DNA from: Acinetobacter sp. ANC 4169
Lineage (GTDB): Bacteria; Pseudomonadota; Gammaproteobacteria; Pseudomonadales; Moraxellaceae
NCBI RefSeq assembly: GCF_002135355.1
Contig: NZ_NEGE01000016.1
Span: forward strand, 1 to 64,000
DNA length: 64,000 nt
Direction: 5' to 3'
Each line of letters starts with the position of its first letter. Positions within the stretch are counted from its first letter, which is position 1. A model generated the notes under the pieces. It ran no database searches and was not told the DNA's origin. It saw only the letters and a list, made by a program, of their open reading frames with translations. Below, one piece after another: positions 23,444 to 32,778 of this stretch. A program made the position numbers and the translations under genes.

Positions 23444-24388
23444 TTATGAAACTTTTTCATATTGACCATCATGGGTCAGACGGTAATCGCTGATATCCTG
23501 TTTCTGCTCTTTACGCAGCGTTTCGCTTGGACGACCATCCACACCGACTGGAATATCACCGGCTAAAGTGACACGGCGGACGACGCGGTGCTGATCGCCA
23601 TAATCATTAATAGCGCGGTGCTGTGTCGCACGGTTGTCCCAAATTGCCACATCACCTGCTTCCCAGCGCCAGCGCACAATATTTTCCTGCTTCACCACAT
23701 AGCTTTGGAACAGCTCAAACAGCTTGCGCGAATCTTTGGAATTGAAGCCGACAAAATGCTTAAAGAAATGCCCCAGCAGCAATGTTTTTTCACCGGTTTC
23801 AGGATGCACACGCACCAGCGGATGCTCTGTTTCATATTCGGTTGAATTAAAAAAGTTTTTATATTTGGATATGGCGTCTGGTGTTTTATTTTTAACAATC
23901 GCTGCATAGTCGAAATCATTGCTATGCACAGCACGCAGTGTATCTGCCAGCGCCTTTAAAGGTTCAGGTAAAGAAGCATAGGCCGAAGTGGTATTGGCCC
24001 AAGCCGTATCGCCGCCGGCAGCCGGCGCCACCACGCTGCGCAGAATTGAGGCTTTTGGATAAGCATCCAGGAAGCTGATATCGGTATGCCATGAATCTGC
24101 GCGCGCGCCATGTGACGAATCCAGTTCTAAAATATGTTTAGACCCTTGCTTGATCGGCACAGTCGGGTGATTCAGTAATTCACCTAAACGGCCTGCAAAA
24201 GCTTCCTGCGCTTCATCATCCAAATGCGTTTGACCTTTAAAGAAAATGGCTTTGTACTGCAGCAGCGCCTGATTGATTTCCTGTACAACTTCCTCAGCCA
24301 AGTCACCTGAAAGTGTTAGGCCCTGAATTTCTGCGCCGGTATGGCCAGTAATCGGTTTCACTTGAATATGCTGATATGTATAGCTCAT
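23444..24388 (-). CDS. TauD/AtsK-type 2-oxoglutarate-dependent dioxygenase
   Basis: 314 aa. The iron-binding facial triad is H101 and D103 in SWHTDISF and H257 in NRATQHRAI; an arginine in HRVVRRVTLAG (268-272) would bind 2-oxoglutarate. LTLSGDL near the N-terminus and APAAGGDTAW at 121-130 are typical. TauD releases sulfite from taurine, AtsK cleaves alkyl sulfate esters; this sequence looks slightly closer to AtsK, by memory only. It is the first gene of the minus-strand sulfur-scavenging group. Confidence 0.87.
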   Translation of the reverse strand: MSYTYQHIQVKPITGHTGAEIQGLTLSGDLAEEVVQEINQALLQYKAIFFKGQTHLDDEAQEAFAGRLGELLNHPTVPIKQGSKHILELDSSHGARADSWHTDISFLDAYPKASILRSVVAPAAGGDTAWANTTSAYASLPEPLKALADTLRAVHSNDFDYAAIVKNKTPDAISKYKNFFNSTEYETEHPLVRVHPETGEKTLLLGHFFKHFVGFNSKDSRKLFELFQSYVVKQENIVRWRWEAGDVAIWDNRATQHRAINDYGDQHRVVRRVTLAGDIPVGVDGRPSETLRKEQKQDISDYRLTHDGQYEKVS

Positions 24389-24639
24389 GATATATGCCTC
24401 ATTGATTTATCAATTGGGTTGTTCTTTTAATGGCTTTTTAATTCAAGCCTGAATTCGTGCTGTGAAATCATCTTGCCAAAAGCGCTTATTCAAATCTGTC
24501 AATTTGTTGACATTGCTATACTGCTTTTCAGATATCGAAAAAATAAAAAATGCATAAAAAGCCGGTCTTAAAGCTAAATACTGAATTTGTGCAAAAGTCT
24601 GAGCCTTGCCTGAGAGGCAGCAGCTAAATAACAGACATA
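24389..24639. promoter_or_regulatory. Upstream region of the TauD-like gene
   Basis: About 250 bp before the dioxygenase start. It should hold that gene's promoter. A 69-codon open frame (24443-24652) runs through it but starts inside a terminator and shows no recognisable protein, so I do not call it a gene. Confidence 0.4.
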
Positions 24640-24668
24640 AAAAAACCCGCATGATGATGCGGGTTTTT
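24640..24668. terminator. Strong rho-independent terminator
   Basis: AAAAACCCGCAT / ATGCGGGTTTTT, a 12-bp stem with a very small loop and T runs on both strands, placed after the SDR at 24682. Confidence 0.9.
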
Positions 24669-24681
24669 AAGGGGTAGGCTG

Positions 24682-25530
24682 TTAAGCGGATTTCTTGCCT
24701 TTATTGCCTAATTTTGTCGCCAATGCCATAACGCGCTGATAGCCGGTCGGCAAAATGCGCTGCATCAAATCGATTGCCTTGGCATCGTTACCAATCAGCA
24801 AACGGCGCTTATCTTTTTGAACTGCCTCAATAATTTGACGTGCTGCTTCTTCAGGCGGACAACGTAATAACTTATTAAAGGCTTTGGCCGATTTTTCAGG
24901 ATGCATACCCAAGGCGCGAATACTGTCATTCATTTTCGCCGCATTGGCAATATTGGTACGAATTCCACCCGGATGCACGCAGAGTGCACTCACGCCACAG
25001 TTTTCCATATCCAGTTCCTGACGCAAGGATTCAGTAAAACCACGCACCGCAAACTTGGTCGCATTATAGGCAGATTGGGTCGGCTGAGCCGTTAAGCCAA
25101 ACAGGCTGGAAATATTGATGATATGCCCTTCACCCGATTGCTTGATCAAGGGTAAAAATTCTTTGGTGCCATAGACCACGCCCCAGAAATTAATATTGAC
25201 AATCCATTCCAGCTCTTCATACGAAGCGCCTTCCACGGTTGAACCCAATGCCACACCGGCATTGTTAAAAATCATGTTAACTGAACCATGATCTTTCACG
25301 GTTTCCGCAGCCCAGTCACGAACGTCTTCAACCTTGGCTACATTGACCTTTTTTGTCGTCACACGGACATGACTGTCTTTGACCAGTTCAACCGTTTTTG
25401 CCAAACCCTGTTCATTGACATCACTTAAGGACAAATGACAGCCTTGCTTCGCCAACAGTACTGCCAATTGCTGCCCAATACCTGACCCTGCACCGGTAAT
25501 TGCTGCGACTTTATTTTTAAAATTTTTCAT
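24682..25530 (-). CDS. Short-chain dehydrogenase/reductase
   Basis: 282 aa extended SDR: GAGSGIGQQ at 15-23, NNAG near 91, serine in ISSLFG near 143, YNATK near 157 and a C-terminal extension ending in KLGNKGKKSA. It resembles the SDRs of Acinetobacter lipid/wax ester metabolism (fatty acyl reductase-like group), by general appearance only. It is divergent from a TetR gene 236 bp away, the likely regulator. The terminator at 24640 closes it. Confidence 0.8.
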   Translation of the reverse strand: MKNFKNKVAAITGAGSGIGQQLAVLLAKQGCHLSLSDVNEQGLAKTVELVKDSHVRVTTKKVNVAKVEDVRDWAAETVKDHGSVNMIFNNAGVALGSTVEGASYEELEWIVNINFWGVVYGTKEFLPLIKQSGEGHIINISSLFGLTAQPTQSAYNATKFAVRGFTESLRQELDMENCGVSALCVHPGGIRTNIANAAKMNDSIRALGMHPEKSAKAFNKLLRCPPEEAARQIIEAVQKDKRRLLIGNDAKAIDLMQRILPTGYQRVMALATKLGNKGKKSA

Positions 25531-25765
25531 GACCTATCCTTATTCAATTTTCTGCCTCATCATCCTAAACATCTCGATTGTTTTTCTGTCGGGATGATGT
25601 GCAGTTCATCCATCCAATATAATTTTGACAATAACCATTGTCAATATAATATGTAAGTTATCCATCCATACAGTAAAAGCCGCGGCTTTGCTTTACGCAT
25701 AGGTATAGAGATAAATTATTGTTAATATAAGGCAAAATCTCGATTTCATTTGGCACACCACATTT

Positions 25766-26455
25766 ATGACTGAACAGCACAAAAGTTTCGAAGAAAATCA
25801 AAAAAAACCGGCGAAAATCAAAGAACGTCAATTTAAAGGCATGTCCTTAACCGAACGTAAACAGGCACGTCGTGAAAAACTGATTGAAGCCGGGATTGAA
25901 GCCTATGGTACGCATGGTTTTTTTGCCGTTACGGTCAAGGACATTTGTACTGAAGCCAAACTGACTGAACGCTATTTCTATGAATCCTTTAAGAAAAGTG
26001 AAGAACTGTTTCAAACCATTTTTTTAAAGCTCATTGATCAGTTGCAGCACAATGTCATGCAGGCCATTATGCAGGCCTCGACCGATCCCAAAAAAATGAT
26101 CGAAGCGGGTCTCACTGCCCTGCTTACCACCTTAAAAGACAATCCACATATGGCACGGATTATTTATATCGATGCCATGCTGGTGCAAGAGCTGCATAAC
26201 CAGGCCACCATCCATGAAACCATGTTGCGTTTTGACCGCATGATTCATGCTTTTGTCATGCTGATGATGCCGAACATTAACCGCTCTGAACGTGAAATCT
26301 CAATGATTTCAACCGGATTAAATGGCTATGTCACACAAATCGCCATTCGCTGGGTGGTCAGTGATTTTAAACCCTCGCTGGAGAATGTCCTCTCTTCTTG
26401 CAGCATCGTCTTCTTATCGCTGCTGGAGACTTTTTCGGAAAAAGAAAAAATATGA
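25766..26455 (+). CDS. TetR/AcrR family transcriptional regulator
   Basis: 229 aa. A charged N-terminal tail of about 30 residues precedes the HTH: ARREKLIEAGIEAYGTHGF, then VTVKDICTEAKLTERYFYESF (about 50-70), the TetR recognition helix with the YFYxSF ending. The C-terminal half is the ligand domain. It is divergent from the SDR at 25530 and probably represses it. Ligand unknown. Confidence 0.85.
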   Translation: MTEQHKSFEENQKKPAKIKERQFKGMSLTERKQARREKLIEAGIEAYGTHGFFAVTVKDICTEAKLTERYFYESFKKSEELFQTIFLKLIDQLQHNVMQAIMQASTDPKKMIEAGLTALLTTLKDNPHMARIIYIDAMLVQELHNQATIHETMLRFDRMIHAFVMLMMPNINRSEREISMISTGLNGYVTQIAIRWVVSDFKPSLENVLSSCSIVFLSLLETFSEKEKI

Positions 26456-26614
26456 TCAAAAAGCAGTTACTTTTACAAAACTGTTAAAAAATATTCAACA
26501 TCTTGAATTTAATATATTTATATAGCTGATTTATTTTAAATTCTTCATTTTATGACATCAAAATTGTCACAATTTTTTGCGAAAATAGGCAGAGCTGCCT
26601 TTTCTGCAATGATA

Positions 26615-26652
26615 CTGTCATAATTAATCTTTGTAATAAGCCTGTCATAAAT
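26615..26652 (+). promoter_or_regulatory. phoB: Pho-box-like direct repeats upstream of phoB
   Basis: CTGTCATAATT (26615), TTGTAATAAGC (26631) and CTGTCATAAAT (26642). The last two are spaced exactly 11 bases, the period of PhoB half-sites (consensus CTGTCATAWAW). This suggests PhoB autoregulation. The phoB GTG start is 42 bases downstream. Confidence 0.65.
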
Positions 26653-26693
26653 AAAAAACGGTTCACCGTTAACATCAAATAGGATATTGCGTT

Positions 26694-27404
26694 GTGAAAG
26701 ATGACTATATATTAATCGTCGATGACGAACTTCCCATTCGAGAGATGATTCATACCTCTTTAGATATGGCAGGCTTTCAGTGCTTACAAGCCGAGGATGC
26801 AAAACAAGCCCACCAGATGATTGTCGATCAACGTCCTGCGCTTGTTTTACTCGACTGGATGTTACCGGGTGGTGTCAGCGGTGTAGATCTGTGCCGCCGT
26901 TTAAAACGTGATGAAACCCTATCTGAAATTCCGGTGATCATGCTCACGGCCCGCGCTGAAGAAGACCATAAAGTGCAAGGTCTGGATGCCGGTGCCGATG
27001 ACTACATGACCAAACCTTTTTCCACCCGTGAACTGGTTTCCCGCATTAAGGCCGTGTTACGCCGTGCCAATGCGCTCAGTGGCGAAAAAACCATTGATGC
27101 CAATGGTCTGATACTGGATCCGGTCAGTCAGCGTGTCAGTCATGGTCAAAATATTTTAGAGATGGGGCCAACCGAATACCGTTTGCTGGCCTTCTTCATG
27201 ACCCATCCGGAACGGGCCTATACCCGTGCGCAATTGCTTGACCAGGTTTGGGGTGGTAACGTATATATTGAAGACCGTACCATTGATGTACATATCCGCC
27301 GTTTGCGTAAAGTGCTGGAACCGTATGGTGCTGACCGTTATGTACAAACCGTTCGTGGCACTGGTTATCGTTTTTCTACCCGCTCTGATGTCGCTTTAGG
27401 TTAG
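26694..27404 (+). CDS. phoB: Phosphate regulon response regulator PhoB
   Basis: 236 aa, GTG start with AGGA nine bases before it. Receiver domain 1-125: acidic pair D10/D11, phospho-acceptor D54 in LLDWMLPGG, and K in [12 protein letters not shown]. The C-terminal OmpR-type winged helix (about 135-232) includes [20 protein letters not shown] (20 residues) and [18 protein letters not shown] as recognition helix. It activates phosphate-starvation genes when phosphorylated by PhoR, encoded 25 bp downstream. Confidence 0.93.
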   Translation: MKDDYILIVDDELPIREMIHTSLDMAGFQCLQAEDAKQAHQMIVDQRPALVLLDWMLPGGVSGVDLCRRLKRDETLSEIPVIMLTARAEEDHKVQGLDAGADDYMTKPFSTRELVSRIKAVLRRANALSGEKTIDANGLILDPVSQRVSHGQNILEMGPTEYRLLAFFMTHPERAYTRAQLLDQVWGGNVYIEDRTIDVHIRRLRKVLEPYGADRYVQTVRGTGYRFSTRSDVALG

Positions 27405-27429
27405 CCGCTCTTTAGGTCAATTGTGTTTT

Positions 27430-28788
27430 ATGTATGAACCCTATCCCGTCCCGGAACTTGCACGCGAACATAAACGTTTCCGTTACAGCAGTTTATGGAC
27501 TTTTGCCAAGCAGGATTTACGTCTGCTGGCCTTTTTACTGCTGATTGCAGGTTTAATCGGTTTAGGGATTGGCTATTTCTGGATTTTTGTCTTCATTGCT
27601 TTTACGGTGTTTTTTGCCTTGCAATTACGCTCGCTATATCTGGTGAATGAATGGATTTCCAATCGCCCTTATGATGTGCCACCCAATTTAAATGGCATCT
27701 GGGGTGCATTGCTGTTTAATGTGTATCGCGCACAGCGTCAGGAACGTATTGTACAGGCGGAAATGGTCGGCCTGATTGATCGGGCACAATCGTCACTGGT
27801 AGCGCTGGCTGAAGCTGTGGTTTTAATTGATGAACTGCATCAAATTGAATGGTGGAATCCGGCTGCAGAAAAGCTACTTGGCATTCAGCCGCTCGATCGT
27901 GGTCGCAATATTTTAACCATTTTGCGTCAGCCCAATTTTATTGAATATTTCAATCATATCGATCAAGCACCTGATGGCCTGAAAATGAAATCTTCTGCCT
28001 TTGAAGACCATTATGTGCAAGTCAAAATGACCCGTTTTGGCGGGGAAAGCCGCCTACTGGTGGCTTATGATGTGACCCGCATGCATAATCTGGAACAGAT
28101 GCGCACAGATTTTGTCGATAATATTTCCCATGAATTACGTACACCGCTTACGGTACTCAGCGGTTATATTGAAACTTTTACCGATCAGGAAGAGTTAAAT
28201 CCGCGCTGGAAACGTGCCTTCGACCAGATGCAGGCGCAAACCAAACGCATGAATGCGTTGGTGAATGATTTACTGTTATTGTCGCGCTTAGAAAATGATA
28301 AAAAAATTGCTAAAAATCAGATTATTGAAATGCCGAGTCTGATGAACCAGCTATTCGATGATGCGCAAGCCTATAATGTCGACTACCACCATGCACTCAA
28401 CCTCGATATTGACAGTCATTGTGACCTGATCGGTTCCGAGACCGAGCTGTCCAGTGCTTTTAGCAACCTGATTACCAATGCCATTAAATACACCCCCAAA
28501 GGTGGAACCATTACCATGGGTTGGCATGATGATGGCGAACATGGCATCTTTACCGTTCAAGATACCGGCATCGGGATTGACCCCAAACATCTGCCGCGTT
28601 TAACCGAGCGTTTCTATCGTGTAGATAGTGCCCGTAGCCGCCAAACCGGAGGAACCGGTTTAGGTCTGGCCATTGTGAAACATGTGCTGATGCAACACGG
28701 CGCACATCTGGAAATTGAATCGAAAGAAAATCAAGGCTCAACCTTCAAAGTCATTTTCCCTAAAGAACGCCTTTACAAACCAAACTAG
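27430..28788 (+). CDS. phoR: Phosphate regulon sensor histidine kinase PhoR
   Basis: 452 aa from ATG 27430. Two membrane segments at about 31-66, a PAS domain (about 120-220), the dimerisation helix with H234 in DNISHELRTPL, and the ATPase domain with N-box NAIKYTPKGG, DTGIGID and GTGLGLAIVKH. It phosphorylates PhoB when phosphate is scarce and, through PhoU and the Pst system elsewhere, turns it off when phosphate is plentiful. It is co-transcribed with phoB. Confidence 0.93.
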   Translation: MYEPYPVPELAREHKRFRYSSLWTFAKQDLRLLAFLLLIAGLIGLGIGYFWIFVFIAFTVFFALQLRSLYLVNEWISNRPYDVPPNLNGIWGALLFNVYRAQRQERIVQAEMVGLIDRAQSSLVALAEAVVLIDELHQIEWWNPAAEKLLGIQPLDRGRNILTILRQPNFIEYFNHIDQAPDGLKMKSSAFEDHYVQVKMTRFGGESRLLVAYDVTRMHNLEQMRTDFVDNISHELRTPLTVLSGYIETFTDQEELNPRWKRAFDQMQAQTKRMNALVNDLLLLSRLENDKKIAKNQIIEMPSLMNQLFDDAQAYNVDYHHALNLDIDSHCDLIGSETELSSAFSNLITNAIKYTPKGGTITMGWHDDGEHGIFTVQDTGIGIDPKHLPRLTERFYRVDSARSRQTGGTGLGLAIVKHVLMQHGAHLEIESKENQGSTFKVIFPKERLYKPN

Positions 28789-28816
28789 ACATTCCCGGTT
28801 TAATCCAGCTTTAAAG

Positions 28817-28850
28817 CAAGGCAGCTGACTGTATTAAGTCAGGCCTTGTT
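28817..28850. terminator. Probable bidirectional hairpin after phoR
   Basis: CAAGGC-AG-CTGAC / GTCAG-GCCTTG with a 2-base bulge and an 8-base loop, between convergent phoR and the GST gene. It overlaps the GST stop. The T run is short. Confidence 0.5.
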
Positions 28851-29481
28851 CCTTGAATCTGGCTCTCTGAAAGGCAGGCCGCTCCGCAAGACGTTTCAGA
28901 TACTGGGCTATATGCGGATATGAACCCGAGGTTCTGGATTGAATGGCATCAAGCGGAAACCACATCTGAATATCAGCAAAAGAAAATGATCCGGCAAAAT
29001 ATTCATGCTTGGATAAATAATCTTCCAGATAGGCAATATGATCTTTTAAACGCGGGTGAATAAATCCCGCCTTCACGCCCGCAGTAATTTTGTGTGCCAC
29101 GGGCTTAATCAGCCAAGGCACATGTTTTGGTACATTGTTCATCACCAGTTGCATCACCAATAAAGGCATTAAGGAACCCTCGGCATAGTGCATCCAGTAG
29201 CGGTACTGTTGCTGATCCTTTTTGGCCTTCGGTTTAAATTTCTGCGCTGTATCATAGCTTTCTTGCAGATGTTGCAAAATCACTGCCGATTCAACAATGG
29301 TCTGATCCTCATCGGTCAAGATCGGTGCTTTAGCCAAAGGATGAACCAGCTTTAATTCAGGTGGTGCAGCCAACGTAGGTAGACGTTTATAAAACTTGAC
29401 CTGATAATCTTGAGCCAGTTCTTCTAAAGCCCATAAAATTCGAAAAGAGCGAGATTGATCTAAATGATGCAGTGTAATCAT
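28834..29481 (-). CDS. Glutathione S-transferase family protein
   Basis: 215 aa. The thioredoxin-like N-terminal domain (1-75) has LHHLDQSRSFRILWALEEL with the active serine region and the cis-proline/ESAVI segment (TIVESAVILQHL). The all-alpha C-terminal domain follows to the end. It is the GST subgroup found near OsmC and pirin genes, likely detoxifying electrophiles with glutathione. It is 100 bp after the OsmC gene on the same strand. Confidence 0.85.
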   Translation of the reverse strand: MITLHHLDQSRSFRILWALEELAQDYQVKFYKRLPTLAAPPELKLVHPLAKAPILTDEDQTIVESAVILQHLQESYDTAQKFKPKAKKDQQQYRYWMHYAEGSLMPLLVMQLVMNNVPKHVPWLIKPVAHKITAGVKAGFIHPRLKDHIAYLEDYLSKHEYFAGSFSFADIQMWFPLDAIQSRTSGSYPHIAQYLKRLAERPAFQRARFKEQGLT

Positions 29482-29581
29482 TATTTTTTGACCTCTATTT
29501 TTATATTTTGATCATAGCGGATGGTTTTAACAAATGACATTTTGCTTTAGACAAAATGTCATCGGTATCAGGGTCATGTCG

Positions 29582-29986
29582 TTAAAGCAGAACCGTATTA
29601 ATTTCCAGACTGCGCAACAATGTTTTGGTGACTGGCGTTTTACTGCTGATGTCTAAAACTTTTTGTTTCAGTTCATCCGATAATGGCTGAGCAAAAGACA
29701 AACGGCGCTCAATCCATTCTTTGCCTTCTTTATTGGCATTAAAATCGGCTTCCACAGAAAATTGACCTAATTCTATGCCTTTATGACTGGCATACATGCG
29801 CAAGGTAATCATGGTGCAAGAAATCAGGCCCGAACAAATCAGGTCATAAGGTGCAGGCCCTAAATCCTGCCCGCCAAAGGATTCGGGTTTATCGGTAATA
29901 AACTGGTGTTTTCCGCTGGTCACTTCACCTGACCAAGGTTCAGCCAGGCTGTGTACTTCTGCATTTGCAATAATTGCCATATCCAC
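29582..29986 (-). CDS. OsmC family peroxiredoxin-like protein
   Basis: 134 aa. GAPYDLICSGLISCTMITLRM-type core (two cysteines near residues 57 and 63, in LICSGLISCTM) is the OsmC/Ohr thiol-peroxidase signature. The family reduces organic hydroperoxides using one cysteine as peroxidatic and the other as resolving residue. It is 17 bp after the pirin gene, so the two are co-transcribed. Confidence 0.85.
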   Translation of the reverse strand: MDMAIIANAEVHSLAEPWSGEVTSGKHQFITDKPESFGGQDLGPAPYDLICSGLISCTMITLRMYASHKGIELGQFSVEADFNANKEGKEWIERRLSFAQPLSDELKQKVLDISSKTPVTKTLLRSLEINTVLL

Positions 29987-30003
29987 AATCCTAAGTTTTG
30001 TTG

Positions 30004-30951
30004 TTATCGTGAGGCGCGCATTTTATCGGGAAATGCGGGTGCTTCCAAGCGGGGTCCCGGATAGTCAGGAATCGTACCAAAACGTTCATGCTGAGCAATC
30101 CAGTGGTCGCGGGCTTGGCAAAGCTCTTCCTGAGTCCGCCCGACAAAGTTCCACCACAGTAATATCGGTGACTCAAAAGGTTCACCGCCCAACAACAGGA
30201 CACGACTGCCTTTGTGCAACCGGATTTCGATTTCAGTCATACCTGGCTCCAGCACCACCATGTTGTCTTCAGTCAGTTCATGACCATTGACTTCAGCTTC
30301 ACCATCGAGCGCCATAAAGCCATATTCAAATTTTGGATTCAATTGAATTCGGGTGGTGGTAGATTCCTGCGCGGTTAAATCTACACCCAGCAATTCGGTA
30401 TGAACCTCGACCGGTGACTGGGTTTGTAAAAACTCTCCCACCAATACGGTAAATTCAACCTGATCTTTTTCCACCACAGGCAGTTCCGGATAATGATCGA
30501 AACGTGGCGCCATATTGATCTTGTCATCTGGCAAGGCAATCCAGAGCTGGGCAGCATGCATATGGGTTTCACTTTCCGGTGCGACTTCAGTATGTGAAAT
30601 CCCATATCCTGCAGTCATTAAATTGACCTGTTTGGGGCGAATCAGCTGTTTTGTACCCAAGCTGTCGGTATGCATCATGGTACCTTCAATCATCCAGGTA
30701 AAAGTCTGCAAACCAATATGTGGATGTGGCCCGACATCCAGACCATCGCCTTGAGGAAAAACCGCCGGACCCGCATGATCCAGAAAGCACCACGCCCCAA
30801 TTAAACGTTTATGCCGGCTTGGCAATGCGCGTTTAATTACGGTGCCCTGCCCAATTTCCGCACTACGTAAAGGAAATTCCTGAATAAACTGATTGATATA
30901 TTTTTCACAATCGTCCGAATTGGAAAGCTCTGTATAGTTGCTATTGGTCAT
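30004..30951 (-). CDS. Pirin family protein
   Basis: 315 aa from ATG 30951 (MTNSNYTELS), preceded by AGGATAGGAA; the longer frame to 30999 is less likely. The pirin N-domain shows LDHAGPAVFPQGDG, VGPHPHIGLQTFTWMIEG with the metal-binding histidines, and later GISHTEVAPESE. Pirins are double-cupin iron proteins; bacterial ones often act as quercetinases or redox-linked co-regulators. With OsmC and GST it forms a small stress/electrophile group. Confidence 0.88.
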   Translation of the reverse strand: MTNSNYTELSNSDDCEKYINQFIQEFPLRSAEIGQGTVIKRALPSRHKRLIGAWCFLDHAGPAVFPQGDGLDVGPHPHIGLQTFTWMIEGTMMHTDSLGTKQLIRPKQVNLMTAGYGISHTEVAPESETHMHAAQLWIALPDDKINMAPRFDHYPELPVVEKDQVEFTVLVGEFLQTQSPVEVHTELLGVDLTAQESTTTRIQLNPKFEYGFMALDGEAEVNGHELTEDNMVVLEPGMTEIEIRLHKGSRVLLLGGEPFESPILLWWNFVGRTQEELCQARDHWIAQHERFGTIPDYPGPRLEAPAFPDKMRASR

Positions 30952-31280
30952 ATTCCTATCCTGAATTTCATGAACGCGACTGTTCTTGTAAGTTCTCATC
31001 TATTGTCATAAATCATATAGATTCTTCGTCATTCAGCCTATAGTTAAGTTAATACTCTGAATACCATGTATAGGACAATGTTATTTTTGAAATTTCCTTC
31101 ATAAAACAAGGTTTAAACGCGATAAATTACTGGCTGTTTATAGCCTATTCATATGAATTTTATAGGAAAAAAATTTTTTGTCACAATTATACCGACAACT
31201 TGCCGAGTCTGCTGTATACAGATATTTCTCCTCAGCATACTATTTCCTCCTGACCAATCTTGCTATAGAAGAGGATAATC
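30952..31280. promoter_or_regulatory. Divergent region between pirin and diguanylate cyclase
   Basis: About 330 bp, AT-rich, holding promoters for both divergent genes. No gene and no strong repeat is visible; A/T tracts near 31165-31180 may bend DNA. Confidence 0.35.
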
Positions 31281-32549
31281 ATGTCCCATGGACAGCAGGA
31301 AAATTCTCATTACTCAGAAAATCAAGAACATAAGCATATTAGAGACAATGAAGATAAATATTCAAATGTCGGAACCGCCATTTTACCCAAGCGGCTGTGT
31401 ACGCTCGACAATAAAAAACAAATAGAACAACAACTAGAACATCCGACAACCCGTATTCCAGAGCAATTTCAACAATATTATCTGGACTATCAAAATAAGC
31501 ACCAACGTCAATTTTTAAAATGCGTCAATTTGATTGGTCAACTGACTTTTTTAAGCTATTTCTTTGTCGATTGGGTTTTATTACCGGACATTGGCATGCT
31601 GTCCGGTATTGCACGGCTCAGCCTTGTAATTTTTGCCTTATTGATCAACTGGGTGGCTTTCCGCTACTGCAAGAATATTAAAGTTCTGGATAGTTTGCTG
31701 CCAGCCTCTGTTGCAGCTGCAGCTGCTATATGGCTTGAGCTGCTGTATTTGTCGCATAGTCCCGTTGTGAATACTTATCTATACGCCAGCATCATTTTTA
31801 TTTTATTGGGCAATTTAGGCGTACAGGTGTCTTTTCGCAATTCCATTTTTAGCTCCCTGCTGATTAGCGCAGTGATTTTTAATGGCGTATTCATGTTAGT
31901 CAGTTTTCAGGAACTGATTTTATTTTCACTCATTTACGCGCCGGTTTTATTGCTCAGTATGTATATCAGCTGGAATAACACCTTAAATTCGAAACGTAAT
32001 TTTTTGCGGGTTTTACTCAATGACTGGAACTATTACACCTTAAGTGAAATGGCACATACCGATGAACTGACCCAGCTGTATAACCGTCGACAATTTTTAC
32101 AACTGGCCGAACAAAGCATACAGCAATGGCCCAAATATAATTTAACCTGTCTGTTGATGTTTGATATCGACTTTTTTAAGAATATTAACGACACCTACGG
32201 ACATGATGTGGGGGATGAAGTGCTGCGGGTACTGGCAGATATTACCCGTCGCGAAATGCGTCATGCCGATGTATTGGCCCGTTTTGGGGGGGAAGAATTT
32301 ATTGCTTTGCTGCCCAATACCACACTGGAAGATGCGATTAGCATTGCCAACCGTTTATGCCGAAAAATTGAAAGCCATCAAATTTGTATTAAAGATAAGT
32401 GCTTCTTTAATTTTAGTGTGTCGATTGGAGTATCCCAACTGCAACCCAACCAAAGCGATTTAAATTTGCTGATTAAAAATGCCGATATTGCACTCTACCA
32501 AGCCAAGAAAAATGGACGCAATCAGGTGGCAATTTATACCCATGAATAA
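31281..32549 (+). CDS. Membrane-bound diguanylate cyclase (GGDEF)
   Basis: 422 aa. A hydrophilic N-terminus of about 80 residues precedes about six membrane segments (85-230), then a GGDEF domain (255-420). The active loop is GGEEF at 336-340, metal-binding D295 is in MFDIDFFK, and the product-inhibition I-site RHAD is at 327-330, five residues before the loop. The enzyme should make cyclic di-GMP and control attachment or capsule/biofilm behaviour. AGAGGAT precedes the ATG. Confidence 0.88.
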   Translation: MSHGQQENSHYSENQEHKHIRDNEDKYSNVGTAILPKRLCTLDNKKQIEQQLEHPTTRIPEQFQQYYLDYQNKHQRQFLKCVNLIGQLTFLSYFFVDWVLLPDIGMLSGIARLSLVIFALLINWVAFRYCKNIKVLDSLLPASVAAAAAIWLELLYLSHSPVVNTYLYASIIFILLGNLGVQVSFRNSIFSSLLISAVIFNGVFMLVSFQELILFSLIYAPVLLLSMYISWNNTLNSKRNFLRVLLNDWNYYTLSEMAHTDELTQLYNRRQFLQLAEQSIQQWPKYNLTCLLMFDIDFFKNINDTYGHDVGDEVLRVLADITRREMRHADVLARFGGEEFIALLPNTTLEDAISIANRLCRKIESHQICIKDKCFFNFSVSIGVSQLQPNQSDLNLLIKNADIALYQAKKNGRNQVAIYTHE

Positions 32550-32742
32550 TTAGAAATTATCCTCATCGAAACGGTCTTGGTCGATTTTATAAATATGAAA
32601 ACTACGCTCGACTTGAACACCCAATCCAAATTCGATCATGAGTGACGTGAGTTTGTCACCATCTATGAGAACAATCCCTGATTTTTTGGCGGATTCGATT
32701 GCTTCCTTACTGAAATTGGATGTAGTAATAAATACGCCTTTT
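32550..32742 (-). pseudogene. C-terminal remnant of an Mrr-type restriction endonuclease
   Basis: Reading leftwards on the minus strand: KGVFITTSNFSKEAIESA, then SGIVLIDGDKLTSLMIEFG and a short tail before TAA at 32552. This is the end of the Mrr catalytic domain, where VFITTSxFxxxA and IVLIDGxxL are conserved. The preceding catalytic half (D-QxK) is missing; upstream lies the stop of the unrecognised gene at 32779. It is a leftover of a lost restriction gene. Confidence 0.7.
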
Positions 32743-32778
32743 AATAATTTAAAGATAAAAGTTTTTATTAATAGATTC

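Noticed and set aside
24443..24652. 69-codon open frame upstream of the TauD-like gene
   Set aside because: It starts inside a strong terminator, has no ribosome site and no recognisable protein pattern.
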